Of a DNA stretch of 44,553 bases, positions 14,520 through 22,443 are shown piece by piece. Origin of the DNA: Prochlorococcus sp. AG-418-I21 (GTDB lineage: Bacteria; Cyanobacteriota; Cyanobacteriia; PCC-6307; Cyanobiaceae); NCBI GenBank assembly GCA_003214115.1, contig QCMA01000008.1, forward strand, positions 1-44,553. Reading direction: 5' to 3'. Every line of letters starts with the position of its first letter. The first letter of the stretch is position 1. The position numbers and the translations under genes are program-made. Under the pieces are notes generated by a model. It searched no databases. It was not told the origin of the DNA and was given only the letters and a program-made list of their open reading frames with translations.

Positions 14520-15704
14520 TTAATAAATAAACTCTAAAAGATTACTTTCATTTATAATATATTTAACTTTATATATTTTATTACTATATATTTCTATTGA
14601 TACAAAAAGAGTAATAAGTATTTCCAGTGAATAATCTGGAAAATAAACTAAAGCAATATTTTTTTTATGATTAATCCACTTAACGAATATTATTTTATAT
14701 AAAGGTTTTTTTTCATTCTTAAAAAATAATTTTAAATACTTAAATTTATCATTCTTAAAAATATTACTATTCTCTGATTGTCTATTCTTTGAATATTCAA
14801 TAATCTTAGAGATTGAATCCTTATTTAGAAGTTCATAATTATTAATTTTATTATATACTTGCCTTTGTATAATTAAATCAAGATATCTTCTTAATGGTGA
14901 TGTACATTGTACATACATTTTAAGGCCTAATGATTCATGGATTCCTGGTTTAGTTGTAATGTAACTTCTTCCCATATATTGTTTTAATATTATATATTTA
15001 ATATCACTATCATTGTATCTATTAAGTATTTCATATGGATTGCAATTTACTTTCTGAATCCTAAATGCAGCTGCTAAATTATATTTATCTATAAATAAAC
15101 TTGTTACATAACCCATTAATATCATTGATTCTGCAACTATTACTTGTGATATTGTTTTCTCTAATTTGTTTAGTACAACCCTATCCTTATTTAATTTAAT
15201 TTTACTATTAGGACTTTCAAAAATTATTGCTCCTTGTTTCTTTCGGAATGTAATACTTTTTTCTAATAAATTTTTAATCTCAATTAATTCTATTTCTTCT
15301 TTAGGTTCTAGTTCTAATATTTCATTTGCATCTTCATATGTTAATTGATATTTTGGTTTTATTATTGCTTCAGTTATTTCATATTTATTTATTGATCCAT
15401 CTTCATTGAATTCTATCGATGCACTAATTGTTTCTGAAATTTTATTTTGAGCTAGATTTGCTTTTTCAAGAATATCTTTAGGTAGCATTGGGACATATTG
15501 ATCTATTAAATATAGACTGCTATTTCTCTTTCTTGCATCTAAATCCACATTAGAATCATGCAAAAAGAGTTTGCATGGATTACTAATATGTATCCATAAA
15601 TTTTTTTTATTTCTATCTTTTATTTCTAATGAAATAGCGTCATCAACCTCATGTGGATCATCAGAGTCAATAATATATGTTTTTAAATTAGTTAAATCTT
15701 TCAA
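14520..15704 (-). CDS. RNB-domain exoribonuclease (RNase II/R family), catalytic core only
   Basis: This 394-residue protein begins almost directly with the RNB catalytic motif: D13, E19, D21 and D22 in IIDSDDPHEVDDAISLE, equivalent to the metal-binding acidic cluster of RNase II. Later RNB features are intact: DLDARKRNSSLYL, SASIEFNEDGSI and the C-terminal TSPLRRYLDLIIQRQV, which lines the RNA channel. RNB enzymes degrade RNA 3' to 5'. The N-terminal cold-shock domains and a clear S1 domain are missing, so RNA recruitment must differ from E. coli RNase II or R. It lies 45 bases downstream of rpsR. Confidence 0.88.
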   Translation of the reverse strand: MKDLTNLKTYIIDSDDPHEVDDAISLEIKDRNKKNLWIHISNPCKLFLHDSNVDLDARKRNSSLYLIDQYVPMLPKDILEKANLAQNKISETISASIEFNEDGSINKYEITEAIIKPKYQLTYEDANEILELEPKEEIELIEIKNLLEKSITFRKKQGAIIFESPNSKIKLNKDRVVLNKLEKTISQVIVAESMILMGYVTSLFIDKYNLAAAFRIQKVNCNPYEILNRYNDSDIKYIILKQYMGRSYITTKPGIHESLGLKMYVQCTSPLRRYLDLIIQRQVYNKINNYELLNKDSISKIIEYSKNRQSENSNIFKNDKFKYLKLFFKNEKKPLYKIIFVKWINHKKNIALVYFPDYSLEILITLFVSIEIYSNKIYKVKYIINESNLLEFIY

Positions 15705-15749
15705 ATATTTGAGATATTAATTATAGTGACAACTATATTCAATATGAAA

Positions 15750-15971
15750 TTATCCTTCAGGATTTACGAAGGGTAAAAGTGCTACAATTCTGGCTCTTTT
15801 TACTGCTAATGTAAGATCTCTTTGTTGCTTAGAGGTTAAACCTGTCATCCTTCTTGGTAGGATTTTACCCCTCTCAGTTATGAATTTTTTTAGTAATTCT
15901 ACATCCTTATAGTCAATAGGATCACCAGGTTTGATGGGTGATAATTGTTTTTTAAAAATTGAATTAGGCAT
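15750..15971 (-). CDS. rpsR: 30S ribosomal protein S18
   Basis: Seventy-three residues carry the bS18 signature: [20 protein letters not shown], then [20 protein letters not shown] and [11 protein letters not shown]. Length and motif order match bacterial S18. It lies 17 bases after rpmG, the order seen in cyanobacteria and plastids (rpl33-rps18). Confidence 0.98.
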   Translation of the reverse strand: MPNSIFKKQLSPIKPGDPIDYKDVELLKKFITERGKILPRRMTGLTSKQQRDLTLAVKRARIVALLPFVNPEG

Positions 15972-15988
15972 GATTTAATTTGATTTGA

Positions 15989-16183
15989 TTACTTTATTTC
16001 TTTGTGAATTGTCATTCTGTTTAAATGAGGATTAAACTTTTTAAGTTCTAATCTTTCAGTAGTATTTCTACGATTCTTTTCAGTAGTATATCTCGAAACA
16101 CCGTTTGATCTCTTGGGATCTGTGCTTGTCCTAGCTTCAGTACATTCCAGGGTCACTACAACTCTTGTCCCTTTTTTGGCCAT
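15989..16183 (-). CDS. rpmG: 50S ribosomal protein L33
   Basis: Sixty-four residues start [20 protein letters not shown] and contain [20 protein letters not shown] and the ending [12 protein letters not shown], all typical of bL33. The frame is open for another 16 codons upstream, but the ATG at 16183-16181 gives the family N-terminus and is chosen. The zinc ribbon is degenerate, as in plastid L33. It heads the rpmG-rpsR pair and is divergent from pheT. Confidence 0.98.
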   Translation of the reverse strand: MAKKGTRVVVTLECTEARTSTDPKRSNGVSRYTTEKNRRNTTERLELKKFNPHLNRMTIHKEIK

Positions 16184-16284
16184 TTTAATTAATACTTTAT
16201 TGTATAATTTTCTATTGTACATCTTCAACAAACTTTTTTGAAGATATACTCATTTCTTTTATCATCATTGATTAAAAAATATAT

Positions 16285-18729
16285 ATGAAAGTTTCTCAAA
16301 ATTGGTTGAAAAATTTAGTAGAAATTACTTCTACTCCTGAAGATCTCTCTGAGAAATTATCTATTGGTGGATTTGAGGTTGAATCCTTAGAAAATTGTTC
16401 AGAAAATGTTAATGGTGTTGTTTTAGGTAAGGTATTATCTGTTTTAAAACACGAGGGATCTGACAAACTTTCAATTTGCCAGGTCGATATTGGTTCTTCA
16501 AAGAATTTGCAAATTATCTGTGGTGCGCGCAATATTAAACCAAATATTTATGTTTATGTTGCTACTGTCGGAGCAAAATTAAATGCAGTTGATTTAACTA
16601 TTAGAAGAAGTGAAATTAGAGGTGTCATGAGTGAAGGAATGATATGCTCTCTGCAGGAGCTTGGATTGGAAGACTCTAGCGAAGGGATAGAGATAATTGA
16701 TGAAGATTTAGCCTTAAAATATGAATTGGGCACTCCAGGGTCTGACTTGCTTCAATTAAATGATTTTATATATGATTTAGCCATTACAGCTAATAGACCT
16801 GACGGAATGTCTGTTATAGGTATAGCCCGAGAAATTTCTGCCCTTTTAGAATCCACATTAAATTTTCCAGAATTAAACCATAAATACAATATTCATTTAC
16901 TTAAGGGAATTAAACTTTGTCCAGAGGCTATAGGATCTAATTGCACATATACGATAAGCTGCATTGATGGAGTAAATGGAGATAAATTATCGCCAAAATG
17001 GCTTAAAGACCGTATAGAAAAATCAGGTATAAAGTCGATTAATCTTCTAGTTGATTTGACAAACTATATTCTTTTAGAACAAGGGCAACCCTTGCATGCG
17101 TTTGACAAAGAAAAACTTTCTAACTTAATTGGAAAGGAAGTTTCACCAAAAGACTTTTCTGTACGAAAAGCCAAGGATAACGAAAGCCTTGTTTGTTTAG
17201 ATGGTAAAAAATATGAATTAAATGAAAATATTACAATAGTTGCTTGCTGCGATAAACCTGTTGCGATTGCTGGGGTTATAGGTGGTTTAGATACTTCTGT
17301 AAGCAATACTACCTCTTCTATTTATCTTGAAGGTGCTGTTTTTAATCCTGTTACTATAAGAAAATCTTCAAAGGCAGTTGGCATAAGAACAGAATCTAGC
17401 AGCAGGTATGAAAAAGGGATTTCATCAAAAAATACAATAAATGCAGTAACAAGGGCAATTAATCTTTTAGAAGAATATTTTTCTATTAATTCACCAATTA
17501 TCAATACTTCCAATTTAGACAATAATGAGGATATATTTATTAAACTACGAAGAAATCGAATTCATAAAATTCTTGGTCCATTAATAATTAACGATCAATT
17601 TGATAAAAGAAATTTAGCTGATACTGAAATAGTCGATAAATTAACACTCATAGGTTGTACTTTAAAGAATAAGGAATATGGCTGGGATGTAGCAGTAATT
17701 CCTAATAGATCTCATGATTTATTAAGAGAAATAGACTTAATTGAAGAAATTGCGAGATTAATAGGGTACGACAGATTCGACTTAAACCTCCCTAATCCAA
17801 TTAAGCCTGGAAAATTGTCATCAGAACAGTTGGCATTGCGAAAAGTAAAAAATGGTTTCACAGAAAATGGTTTTAACGAGGTACTAAGCTACTCTCTTGT
17901 TCCTGAAGATAATGAAAAACTTATAAAGATCTCTAATCCCTTGTTATTAGAAACTAGTTGTCTAAGAGATAATATCTGGAAAGAACATTTGGAGATAGTG
18001 AACCGTAATATAAAAGCTGGACAAGCAAGTTGTTATATATTTGAAATTGGAAATGTTTTTCAAAAGAAAACTGAGTTCATTCAAAAAGAAATTCTGAATG
18101 GTGCGATTTATGGAAATAAAAAATTTGGAAAATGGATAAATTCGGGTAAGGATAATGATCTTAATTATTACCAAGCCAGAGGAAAGTTAAAGGAGGCTTT
18201 ATCATCTTTGAATATTAAAATTGAGGATAAACCTACTGATTCAATTGATTTTCTTCATCCAGGCAGAACAGCGAAATTAGTTATTGAAGGAAAAGATGCA
18301 GGTTATTTTGGTGAAATACATCCCAAACTAATATTGGAAAAGAAGTCATTAAAAAAAGTTTATTTATTTAGCATAAATATTTCTAACCTCTTGGGAGCTA
18401 GTACAAGAAAGAATAAATGGATTCCAATATATAAGCAATACCCAATTGTTCCGAAAATGGAAAGGGATATAAATTTTGTTTTTAATAAGAAATTTTTAAT
18501 TAGCGAAATAACATCACAGATAAGAAAAACAGGAAAAAATCTCTTAGAAGATATAAATTTAATTGATGTTTTTGAAGATACTAAATTTGGTGACGACCAT
18601 ATAAGTTATACATTTAGATTATCTTATAGAGATAAGGATAAAACATTACTGGACTCGGACATAACTTCAATACATTCAAGTATTATTTCTAATGTTGAAA
18701 AATGTTTTAATACTAAATTGAGGAATTGA
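16285..18729 (+). CDS. pheT: Phenylalanyl-tRNA synthetase beta chain
   Basis: This 814-residue subunit shows the PheT domains in order: an N-terminal tRNA-binding OB fold (VVLGKVLSVLKHEGSDKLSI, about residues 45-64), B3/B4 editing domain (ILLEQGQPLHAFDKEKL), B5 domain (IPNRSHDLLREIDLIEEIAR), a catalytic-like core domain (HPGRTAKLVIEGKDAGYFGE) and a C-terminal FDX-ACB anticodon-binding domain (YPIVPKMERDINFVF). With the alpha chain, encoded elsewhere, it forms the (alpha-beta)2 enzyme charging tRNA-Phe. The start ATG at 16285 gives the standard MKVSQNWLKNLV. It is divergent from rpmG. Confidence 0.98.
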   Translation: MKVSQNWLKNLVEITSTPEDLSEKLSIGGFEVESLENCSENVNGVVLGKVLSVLKHEGSDKLSICQVDIGSSKNLQIICGARNIKPNIYVYVATVGAKLNAVDLTIRRSEIRGVMSEGMICSLQELGLEDSSEGIEIIDEDLALKYELGTPGSDLLQLNDFIYDLAITANRPDGMSVIGIAREISALLESTLNFPELNHKYNIHLLKGIKLCPEAIGSNCTYTISCIDGVNGDKLSPKWLKDRIEKSGIKSINLLVDLTNYILLEQGQPLHAFDKEKLSNLIGKEVSPKDFSVRKAKDNESLVCLDGKKYELNENITIVACCDKPVAIAGVIGGLDTSVSNTTSSIYLEGAVFNPVTIRKSSKAVGIRTESSSRYEKGISSKNTINAVTRAINLLEEYFSINSPIINTSNLDNNEDIFIKLRRNRIHKILGPLIINDQFDKRNLADTEIVDKLTLIGCTLKNKEYGWDVAVIPNRSHDLLREIDLIEEIARLIGYDRFDLNLPNPIKPGKLSSEQLALRKVKNGFTENGFNEVLSYSLVPEDNEKLIKISNPLLLETSCLRDNIWKEHLEIVNRNIKAGQASCYIFEIGNVFQKKTEFIQKEILNGAIYGNKKFGKWINSGKDNDLNYYQARGKLKEALSSLNIKIEDKPTDSIDFLHPGRTAKLVIEGKDAGYFGEIHPKLILEKKSLKKVYLFSINISNLLGASTRKNKWIPIYKQYPIVPKMERDINFVFNKKFLISEITSQIRKTGKNLLEDINLIDVFEDTKFGDDHISYTFRLSYRDKDKTLLDSDITSIHSSIISNVEKCFNTKLRN

Positions 18730-18741
18730 AAGTATTGCAAA

Positions 18742-18788
18742 TCTTATATAAGACTTAAAACTAGTCTAGATATAATTCTTATATAAGA
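18742..18788. repeat. Two copies of the 12-base palindrome TCTTATATAAGA
   Basis: TCTTATATAAGA occurs at 18742-18753 and 18777-18788, 23 bases apart, in the spacer between pheT and the small exported protein gene. A third perfect copy lies at 19317-19328 and a one-mismatch copy (TCTTATTTAAGA) at 19494-19505. The placement upstream of 18835 suggests protein-binding sites or promoter elements. Confidence 0.6.
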
Positions 18789-18834
18789 TAAGTAATATTC
18801 ATATAAAACCAGTTAATGTTGTATTATTAAGACC

Positions 18835-19083
18835 ATGATGAATTTGTTATCTCTATTACTATCTTCTGTGCTGTGGGTACAAGTACCTCAATGGTCAGAT
18901 GATTGGTCAAAATGTGCTGTTGATGTTCCCGATGCCTCATGCCATTGGTATATAACTGCTCCTGATAACACTTTTGGAGAAGGGTTTGATTGGGCTAGCG
19001 CTCCTTGGTTTGATGCAAACGGATTAAGCGATATCCCTAGTATTGACAAACAAACTGCTATTCAAAAGCTTCAAAGCAAGTAG
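18835..19083 (+). CDS. Small exported protein, unknown function
   Basis: Eighty-two residues start MMNLLSLLLSSVLWVQVPQW, a short hydrophobic export-type N-terminus, followed by a tryptophan-rich domain with two cysteines (DDWSKCAVDVPDASCHWYIT) that could form a disulfide. The C-terminal part (DIPSIDKQTAIQKLQSK) is polar. ATG codons at 18835 and 18838 are both possible starts. I know no functional family. Codon use is less AT-extreme than in the neighbouring spacers, and a hairpin sits exactly at its stop. Confidence 0.75.
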   Translation: MMNLLSLLLSSVLWVQVPQWSDDWSKCAVDVPDASCHWYITAPDNTFGEGFDWASAPWFDANGLSDIPSIDKQTAIQKLQSK

Positions 19084-19103
19084 TACTGTCTTTAAGGCAG
19101 TAC
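19083..19103 (+). terminator. Stem-loop at the stop codon of the exported-protein gene
   Basis: GTACTGTC (19083-19090) pairs with GGCAGTAC (19096-19103) over 8 bp including one G-U pair, with a TTTAA loop. It begins at the last base of the TAG stop. No T tract follows, so it may be a transcript-stabilising or factor-assisted 3' end rather than a classical intrinsic terminator. Confidence 0.5.
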
Positions 19104-19514
19104 AAGAAGACATAAAAGCCAGTTATAGCAATAATTTCTAGTCCTTATGAATTTCTTGGACATTTAAAGGACATAGTTTATTGATTTATTATTGATTTAT
19201 TATTCATTTTTTAATTTTTTATAGTCAATAAACAGTTTGGGTATGATTCATACAAATTGATAATTTAATATATCTAATTTATCTATTTTAAGACTATAAA
19301 TTAGACTTATAATAAGTCTTATATAAGAATTAATATACAAAGAAATTTTTATTTTTTAAAAGTAAATTTTATTTTAATTTTATTTATACATAATTGTTGT
19401 TTCCCAAAAAATTGAAAAAAATAATTGATAAAATTAGAAATTTAAAACTTACCAACTATCTTATGTGAGACTATTATTTAGACTTATAAATAGTCTTATT
19501 TAAGAATTAGTATA
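19104..19514. other. 411-base gene-free, very AT-rich spacer with repeats
   Basis: No credible ORF is seen in this spacer. It contains a tandem ATTGATTTATT pair near 19180-19203, one copy of a 48-base repeat (19291-19338) and most of a second (19468-19515), plus dyads AGACTTAT-A-ATAAGTCT (19303-19319) and AGACTATT/AATAGTCT (19468-19475 with 19489-19496). The second repeat copy overlaps the stop of the J-domain gene by a single base. Confidence 0.6.
19291..19338. repeat. 48-base imperfect direct repeat, copy 1
   Basis: Compared by eye with copy 2, 42 of 48 bases match, both starting AGACTAT and ending TATAC, with a 177-base offset. This copy contains the perfect dyad at 19303-19319 and the palindrome TCTTATATAAGA at 19317-19328. 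Confidence 0.7.
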
Positions 19515-19515
19515 C
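19468..19515. repeat. 48-base imperfect direct repeat, copy 2
   Basis: This is the partner of the copy at 19291-19338. It folds AGACTATT (19468-19475) with AATAGTCT (19489-19496). It ends on the last base of the J-domain gene, so it could also shape that gene's 3' end. Confidence 0.7.
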
Positions 19516-20525
19516 TAATTTCTATATAGATTTTTTAGCAATTGATAAGCTTCATTTAATTTTCTCATTTGATCTGTTGATCCTCCAGCATCTGGATGCG
19601 TCTCTAAGGCGATTGATTTATAGGCCTCCCTAATTTTACGGAACGTATGAGCGGATCCTGCGGATGTTGATAATTTCAATAATTTAAGTGCTCCATGTAC
19701 TGTCATTGTTGAGTCCAATGTTTCAAATGAATTTGATCTATTATTTCGCTTAAATCTACTTACAAACCTTCTCATAAGTGTTGGTATTCTATTTATCAGA
19801 TCTGATGTAGCAAAAGGGTCTTCTAAAACGCCAATCATTAATAAAACAATTTCAAGGGATGGATTTTTCTTTATCCAAAATGGGCATAATTCTGACATTA
19901 ATTTATTGGCTGCACTCCACGTAAAAGGTAGATTTTCAGTTCCATCAAGATTTGGCCATATATCCCTTTCAAACCAATCCATCGAAGCTTCTACTACATG
20001 ATCATTAGGAACTGATCCATATAAGGTTTTCCAATGACTAATTAACTCAATTCGACATTTTATTAATTCAGTTTCTTTTATTGTATTAATTTGAATATCA
20101 TTAATATGCTCCTTTAATTTTTCACTATTAATACTTCTTCTTAGATTCTTTACTTTTTTTTCAACAAAATTGGGAAGGCTTATGCTTGAGTTGGCTTTTT
20201 CTTTATATTGATTGTTATTTGTAAATCTTTTATTCAAAGATATCTCATTAACTTCTTTTTTTACGTCTGATTTAATTAATACCAATGCAGTATCTTCATC
20301 AATATTTAAATTTTCATTATTATTATTCTCGTTAAAGTCTATTTCTTGCTGTTGGTTCTTAGGTAGTAAATCATCATCTTGAAGAAGTTCTTTAAGTATC
20401 TTTTCTATTACAGGTCCTCTTGCTCTAAATCCCCACTCTTTTCGTAATTGATCAAACCTGGAAATTAGTTCCTCAGGTAAATCAATTGAAATTCTTTTTG
20501 TATTTGAATTTTCAGGAATATTCAA
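19515..20525 (-). CDS. RHH-like N-terminus fused to a C-terminal J domain
   Basis: This 336-residue protein starts with a ribbon-helix-helix-like segment (TKRISIDLPEELISRFDQL, then GFRARGPVIEKILKELL, about residues 9-48). A long Asn/Lys-rich linker follows (about 55-150), then a helical middle domain with several tryptophans (DWFERDIWPNLDG, FTWSAANKLMSEL, about 180-250). The end is a J domain, with FRKIREAYKSIALETHPDAG carrying the HPD triplet at 310-312 and closing helix MRKLNEAYQLLKNLYRN. J domains stimulate Hsp70 (DnaK) ATPase activity. Combining this with a CopG-type DNA-binding segment is unusual and suggests a chaperone-linked regulator. The RHH call is by pattern; the J domain is clear. 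Confidence 0.8.
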   Translation of the reverse strand: MNIPENSNTKRISIDLPEELISRFDQLRKEWGFRARGPVIEKILKELLQDDDLLPKNQQQEIDFNENNNNENLNIDEDTALVLIKSDVKKEVNEISLNKRFTNNNQYKEKANSSISLPNFVEKKVKNLRRSINSEKLKEHINDIQINTIKETELIKCRIELISHWKTLYGSVPNDHVVEASMDWFERDIWPNLDGTENLPFTWSAANKLMSELCPFWIKKNPSLEIVLLMIGVLEDPFATSDLINRIPTLMRRFVSRFKRNNRSNSFETLDSTMTVHGALKLLKLSTSAGSAHTFRKIREAYKSIALETHPDAGGSTDQMRKLNEAYQLLKNLYRN

Positions 20526-20670
20526 TAATATTTTTTGAATAGTATGGAATTTATTTAATTTTATTCAAAAAAAATTGAAAGTCCATACGGAATATTGTTT
20601 TTAAATTAAAACCAATTTATTTTTATGTCACAAGTCAATTAAGTATCTTTTTATAATAAACAAAAAAAAA

Positions 20671-20850
20671 ATGCTTAATTGTTATTTCAAGTCATCTAAA
20701 GAAAAAAAGAGTTTTTATCAACATAAGAAATTAGAAATGCTCAATTATATTAAGGATTCACTTGAACGTAAAATTGCCTCCGTAACAGCATCTATAGAAG
20801 TTCTAGAAAGCCAAATAAGCAGGGATAAGGAAGTTGAAGTAACTAACTAG
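20671..20850 (+). CDS. Small coiled-coil protein, unknown function
   Basis: Fifty-nine residues begin MLNCYFKSSKEKKSFYQHKK and continue into a probable coiled coil (LERKIASVTASIEVLESQIS, about 31-50). A second in-frame ATG at codon 23 (MLNYIKDSLE) is a plausible alternative start. The protein is soluble with no membrane helix. It converges with the Ap4A phosphorylase gene (3 bases between stops) and is divergent from the J-domain gene with 145 bases between. Confidence 0.6.
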   Translation: MLNCYFKSSKEKKSFYQHKKLEMLNYIKDSLERKIASVTASIEVLESQISRDKEVEVTN

Positions 20851-20853
20851 CAT

Positions 20854-21684
20854 TCAAACAAAACTTTCTAGAAGTTTTTCAGGGCCAAATTTCTTTAAAT
20901 AATTAATATTTGATTTTTCAGTCACTAATAGATATCCTGCAAATCCTAAACCGTTAATACTGAAACCATGAATATGATCATTTTTTCTTTTTATAATAGC
21001 TATCCATTTATTAGTTATTAAAATATTGTAAGGATACAACGGCTTCTCATCACTAGTAGGTTCCCCAAGTCCTAATTTCTTGCATAATTCTAAGTAAAAT
21101 TCAAAAAGAAATGATGGATTTTCTAAAAAATTGAATTTGGATACAATAATATTTTTTTTAAGCTTACTATCTAGATCTTGATATGAGTTCATTTCTAAAA
21201 ACCACTTTTCTCTAGGGCATGATATTTCACCTTTAGATCTACGCAGAAGTTGAAAATGCCTGTGAGGTTGACTTGCTCCCGCAATTGGAGAACTATTGAA
21301 AAACCATAATCCACTAGTATCTTTATTAACTTGTTGGATTGCTCTCCAATCTTTAATATCTAACCATCCATTTTGAGGTTTCCATTCATTTGTAATAAGT
21401 AAAATATGACCTTTTTGTACAGGGTACTTATTTAATATTAGTTGATGATTATCACCAACTTTATCAATTTCTAGTATCTTTTCCCAAGGACAAAATGGGT
21501 TTTGCTTAGGACCATAAATTTTTTTTTTATTAAATTTTGAAGTATCGAGTTTCCTAATTATAAAGTCATCTTTTTCATATAAATCTCTTGTAATAATATC
21601 AGTTTTGAGAGGATATAATGATTCATCATCAATTGATAATCGAGTTTGTTCTAGTGCTTTTTTCCAATATATTTCTAAACTCAT
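20854..21684 (-). CDS. Ap4A phosphorylase / ATP adenylyltransferase
   Basis: This 276-residue HIT-superfamily enzyme contains GASQPHRHFQLLRR, whose histidines form the nucleotidyl-transfer site, preceded by NKYPVQKGHILLIT and followed by PYNILITNKWIAII. This layout matches Ap4A phosphorylase II-type ATP adenylyltransferases, which split diadenosine tetraphosphate with phosphate to ATP and ADP. N-terminal FCPWEK is also characteristic. It lies 48 bases after the DUF2237 gene on the same strand. Confidence 0.9.
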   Translation of the reverse strand: MSLEIYWKKALEQTRLSIDDESLYPLKTDIITRDLYEKDDFIIRKLDTSKFNKKKIYGPKQNPFCPWEKILEIDKVGDNHQLILNKYPVQKGHILLITNEWKPQNGWLDIKDWRAIQQVNKDTSGLWFFNSSPIAGASQPHRHFQLLRRSKGEISCPREKWFLEMNSYQDLDSKLKKNIIVSKFNFLENPSFLFEFYLELCKKLGLGEPTSDEKPLYPYNILITNKWIAIIKRKNDHIHGFSINGLGFAGYLLVTEKSNINYLKKFGPEKLLESFV

Positions 21685-21732
21685 TTAAAAAAATTTATCA
21701 TTATCATTTTAAAAAAAAATTTTAACTTGTAA

Positions 21733-22116
21733 TTACTTTTTATTAAATTGATATTCTTTCAATTTTTCAAGAGGTACTGATTCTAAGACTACAATATTCG
21801 TTGATTCTAATATGACTTTTGGCGCAAGACCGTCTAATAATGCTTGCTTCCACCTATCAAGACAAATACACCAATGATCACCTTCCTTTAGTCCTGGGAA
21901 GGAATAAATAGGCATGGGAGTTATTAAATCATTACCTTGTGATTTACTATATTTCAGGAAATTATCATCCATTACACAACATATGGAATGATTCCCTCCA
22001 TCATTTTTGTCATAGTTACAAAATCCATCCCTGAACCACCCTGTCATAGGTTCGCAACTACAAATCTCAATTTCTTCTCCAAGGACATTTAACTGATTTT
22101 GATTATTTATGGTCAT
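21733..22116 (-). CDS. DUF2237 family protein
   Basis: This 127-residue soluble protein shows the DUF2237 pattern: LNVLGEEIEICSCEPMTGWF, FCNYDKNDGGNHSICCVMDD, then FPGLKEGDHWCICLDRWKQA and GLAPKVILESTN. The many conserved cysteines suggest metal binding, but the biochemical role of the family is unknown. DUF2237 is widespread in cyanobacteria and proteobacteria. Divergent from the small acidic gene at 22216. Confidence 0.88.
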   Translation of the reverse strand: MTINNQNQLNVLGEEIEICSCEPMTGWFRDGFCNYDKNDGGNHSICCVMDDNFLKYSKSQGNDLITPMPIYSFPGLKEGDHWCICLDRWKQALLDGLAPKVILESTNIVVLESVPLEKLKEYQFNKK

Positions 22117-22215
22117 AGATTTTTTTAATAATAATAAAACACCAACATTTCTTTAAAAAAGGTTGACGAATATGGGGGGTAAGGAGGTAATAATTCTAAT
22201 AAGGTTTTTTTCATT

Positions 22216-22434
22216 ATGGATTGGGACTTTACTGAAAACATCGCATTTAAAGCTCTTTATGAAGCTTTTAAGGATAGTGACGAAACTTCCGCATTAGAAT
22301 TTTTATCAAGTGATGGTGCTTCATATTATCTTGAGTTAACACAGGATGCCGCGGGTGAGGGACTTGATCTGGGTGATAATGAAACGATGGAGGAACTACA
22401 AGAAGATATTATTGAATATTTAGAAAACAACTAA
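22216..22434 (+). CDS. Small acidic protein, unknown function
   Basis: Seventy-two strongly acidic residues start MDWDFTENIAFKALYEAFKD and end EELQEDIIEYLENN, with no membrane helix or signal. The composition and helical pattern resemble small conserved picocyanobacterial proteins, but I cannot name a family. A TTGACG at 22163-22168 could serve as its -35. It ends 9 bases before the convergent metH stop. Confidence 0.7.
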   Translation: MDWDFTENIAFKALYEAFKDSDETSALEFLSSDGASYYLELTQDAAGEGLDLGDNETMEELQEDIIEYLENN

Positions 22435-22443
22435 AAATTTAGC

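Noticed and set aside
22181-22187. AAGGAGG as ribosome binding site for the gene at 22216
   Set aside because: It ends 28 bases before the ATG, far beyond normal spacing, with no alternative in-frame start nearby.
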